Shown in pieces: positions 62,786-64,000 of a stretch of DNA of 64,000 bases. This DNA is from DASSCW01 sp036556325 (GTDB lineage Bacteria > Chloroflexota > Limnocylindria > QHBO01). The notes beneath the pieces are model-generated. The model made no database searches and was not told the origin of the DNA. It was given only the letters and a program-made list of their open reading frames with translations. Position 1 is the stretch's first letter. Every line of letters begins with the position of its first letter. Where the stretch lies: NCBI GenBank assembly GCA_036556325.1, contig DATBJR010000043.1:1-64000 (forward strand), written 5' to 3'. The position numbers and the translations under genes are program-made.

Positions 62786-64000
62786 GCGAAGACCTGGATC
62801 GAGCAGCGTCATCGGCCGCCGCAGGCAAGCCGGCTGGGCCGACGGAGCAACCGCCGGAGCTCGGCAAGGCGATGTGGGGCCTGACGGGAGCGCGGCCTGG
62901 CCTGCGGATGGCGGCCAAGTTCGCACGGCGCAACGCCATGTCGGCCGTCTTCCTGGCCAGCCGCCTGTCGCGTCGCGACAAGCGGGTGTGGCTCTTCGGC
63001 AACCACAAGGGCTTCCGTGACAACCCGCGCTACCTGGCCGAGCACATCGTGGCCGAGCATCCCGAGATCGAGGTCTGGTGGCAGGCTCGCAGCCGCCGGG
63101 AGGCGGAGGCGGCTCGCGCGGCGGGGCTCAAGGTCGTGCTGCGCAGCTCGCGGACGAGCGCACGGCTGCACCTGCGGGCCGGCGTGGCCTTCCTCTGCTC
63201 CGGCTTCATGGATCTCCGCGTGCCGCGGCTGGGCGGCGCCTACATCGTCCACCTCTACCACGGCACGGCGCTGAAGCGGATCTCCCTGGACGTCGACTTC
63301 GAGCGGTTCGTGTCCGGGTCGCGCTTCGGGCGCTGGTACGCCGCGCGGCAGCACGCGGGGCTGCAGTCGCGCCATCGCCGCGTCTCCATGGTGGTTGCGG
63401 CCGGTGAGCTGGCCAGGCGCCGCTTCGAGACGGCCTTCGGCCTGCCGCCGGAACGCATCCCGATCCTCGGTACACCGCGCTTCGACGTGATCCTGGGCGG
63501 TCCGGCCTATCGGCGCGTGGCCGGCGACGACCTGCGCGGGCGCCTGGGCATCGGCGCCGCCGACCACCTGGTGCTGTGGCTGCCGACCTGGCGCGAATCG
63601 GGCGACGCCGGCTGGCTGCCGGCCGTCGACAGGGCCGCGGTGGACAAGGCGCTCGGGGGTTCGAAGGTCCGGATGCTGGTCAAGCCGCATCCCTACGCGG
63701 ACTTCGACGTCTACCGCCAGCGCCTGCCCGATCACCCGGCCCTGCGCCTGCTCCGCGAGGATGACACCGACGTCAACGCCCTGCTGCACATCGCCGACAC
63801 GCTGGTGACCGACTACTCCAGCGCCATGTTCGATTACGCGCTGCTCCATCGGCCCATCCATTTCTTCGCCCCGGATGCCGCCGAGTACACCGAGGGTCGT
63901 GGCTTCTACGAGCCGTACGACGAGCTGACCGGTGGCCATCAGCATCTCGCCTGGGGCACGCTGCTGCCCGCGCTGCGAGAGGCCGCCGAAGGCACGGACG
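62782..64000 (+). CDS. CDP-glycerol glycerophosphotransferase-like (TagB/TagF family), 3'-truncated by window
   Basis: This enzyme family transfers glycerol- or ribitol-phosphate from a CDP-linked donor to a growing teichoic-acid-type chain at the inner membrane face. About 406 residues are visible and no stop is reached before the window ends. A ~60-residue N-terminal extension precedes the GT-B core: VWLFGNHKGFRDNPRYLAEH, VHLYHGTALKRISLD, ILGTPRFD, LWLPTWRESG, MLVKPHPYADFDVY and the donor-site DVNALLHIADTLVTDYSSAMFDYALLHRPIHFF. The His of LYHGT and the HP of KPHP match catalytic residues described for TagF. Glycerol versus ribitol or another polyol cannot be told. Confidence 0.88.
   Translation, partial: MSEDLDRAASSAAAGKPAGPTEQPPELGKAMWGLTGARPGLRMAAKFARRNAMSAVFLASRLSRRDKRVWLFGNHKGFRDNPRYLAEHIVAEHPEIEVWWQARSRREAEAARAAGLKVVLRSSRTSARLHLRAGVAFLCSGFMDLRVPRLGGAYIVHLYHGTALKRISLDVDFERFVSGSRFGRWYAARQHAGLQSRHRRVSMVVAAGELARRRFETAFGLPPERIPILGTPRFDVILGGPAYRRVAGDDLRGRLGIGAADHLVLWLPTWRESGDAGWLPAVDRAAVDKALGGSKVRMLVKPHPYADFDVYRQRLPDHPALRLLREDDTDVNALLHIADTLVTDYSSAMFDYALLHRPIHFFAPDAAEYTEGRGFYEPYDELTGGHQHLAWGTLLPALREAAEGTD

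Noticed and set aside
49000..64000. Whether the polysaccharide region is a horizontally acquired island
   Set aside because: No insertion sequence, integrase, attachment-site repeat or visible composition shift. The tRNA-Pro at 40330 has no nearby integrase or partial copy.

Overview
This is a gene-dense, very GC-rich (about 70% by eye) bacterial chromosome segment with no mobile elements, CRISPR arrays or rRNA. Gene content (GlgE-type alpha-glucan metabolism, mreBC, a non-adenylylated-type glutamine synthetase, LCP ligase, secreted proteins with SH3-like and Ig-like modules, many GTG/TTG starts) and gene style suggest a Chloroflexota bacterium, perhaps of the Limnocylindria type. That placement is an inference from composition and remembered gene neighbourhoods, not a computed result.

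Layout. 1-2.9 kb: end of purM, purN, a membrane zinc-ribbon protein and a CPBP protease. 3-4.9 kb: radC and a convergent PQQ-type sugar dehydrogenase lipoprotein. 5-16.4 kb: an alpha-glucan block (glgE, treS, maltokinase, glgX, malQ, with glgB convergent) able to turn trehalose into maltose, maltose-1-phosphate and branched glucan, and to take glucan apart again. 16.4-19.1 kb: a HicB/DinB-like protein, then mreB and mreC. 19.3-25.6 kb: three exported proteins (a caspase-like candidate peptidase, a GH18 multidomain protein, a CAP protein) that share the same C-terminal ~72-residue repeat, seven copies in all; this is the most novel-looking part. 25.6-31.7 kb: one tightly coupled operon led by rph and rdgB that continues into four nucleotide-sugar genes for a UDP-diacetamido-uronic acid and a polyprenol-phosphate sugar transferase. 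31.8-35.9 kb: triple-parvulin chaperone, MazG and a glycosyltransferase. 35.9-40.3 kb: an exported propeller protein, an exported beta-helix protein and two sulfotransferases. 40.3 kb: tRNA-Pro(TGG). 40.4-46 kb: TagO/WecA-like initiating transferase, LCP ligase, a membrane diguanylate cyclase and a DUF3048 protein. 46-49.7 kb: a Cys/Met-metabolism PLP enzyme, a PucR-like regulator and glnA, with a perfect palindromic operator before glnA. 49.8-64 kb: a surface-polysaccharide region (two GT4 enzymes, two Wzx-type flippases, O-antigen-ligase-like protein, OafA/SGNH acyltransferase, WecG/TagA transferase, three more sulfotransferases, a CDP-glycerol-type transferase cut by the window end), plus inorganic pyrophosphatase.

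How it fits together. The parts of a wall-teichoic-acid-like route (TagO, WecB epimerase, TagA, TagF-like polymerase, LCP ligase) are all present but scattered, and five sulfotransferases and an acyltransferase could decorate the resulting polymer. Transcription signals look consistent: a TAGNNT -10 box, often extended as TGNTAGNNT, recurs upstream of genes, and in many cases lies only 6-9 bases before the start codon, implying leaderless or nearly leaderless mRNAs. No stretch above 300 bases lacks a gene.
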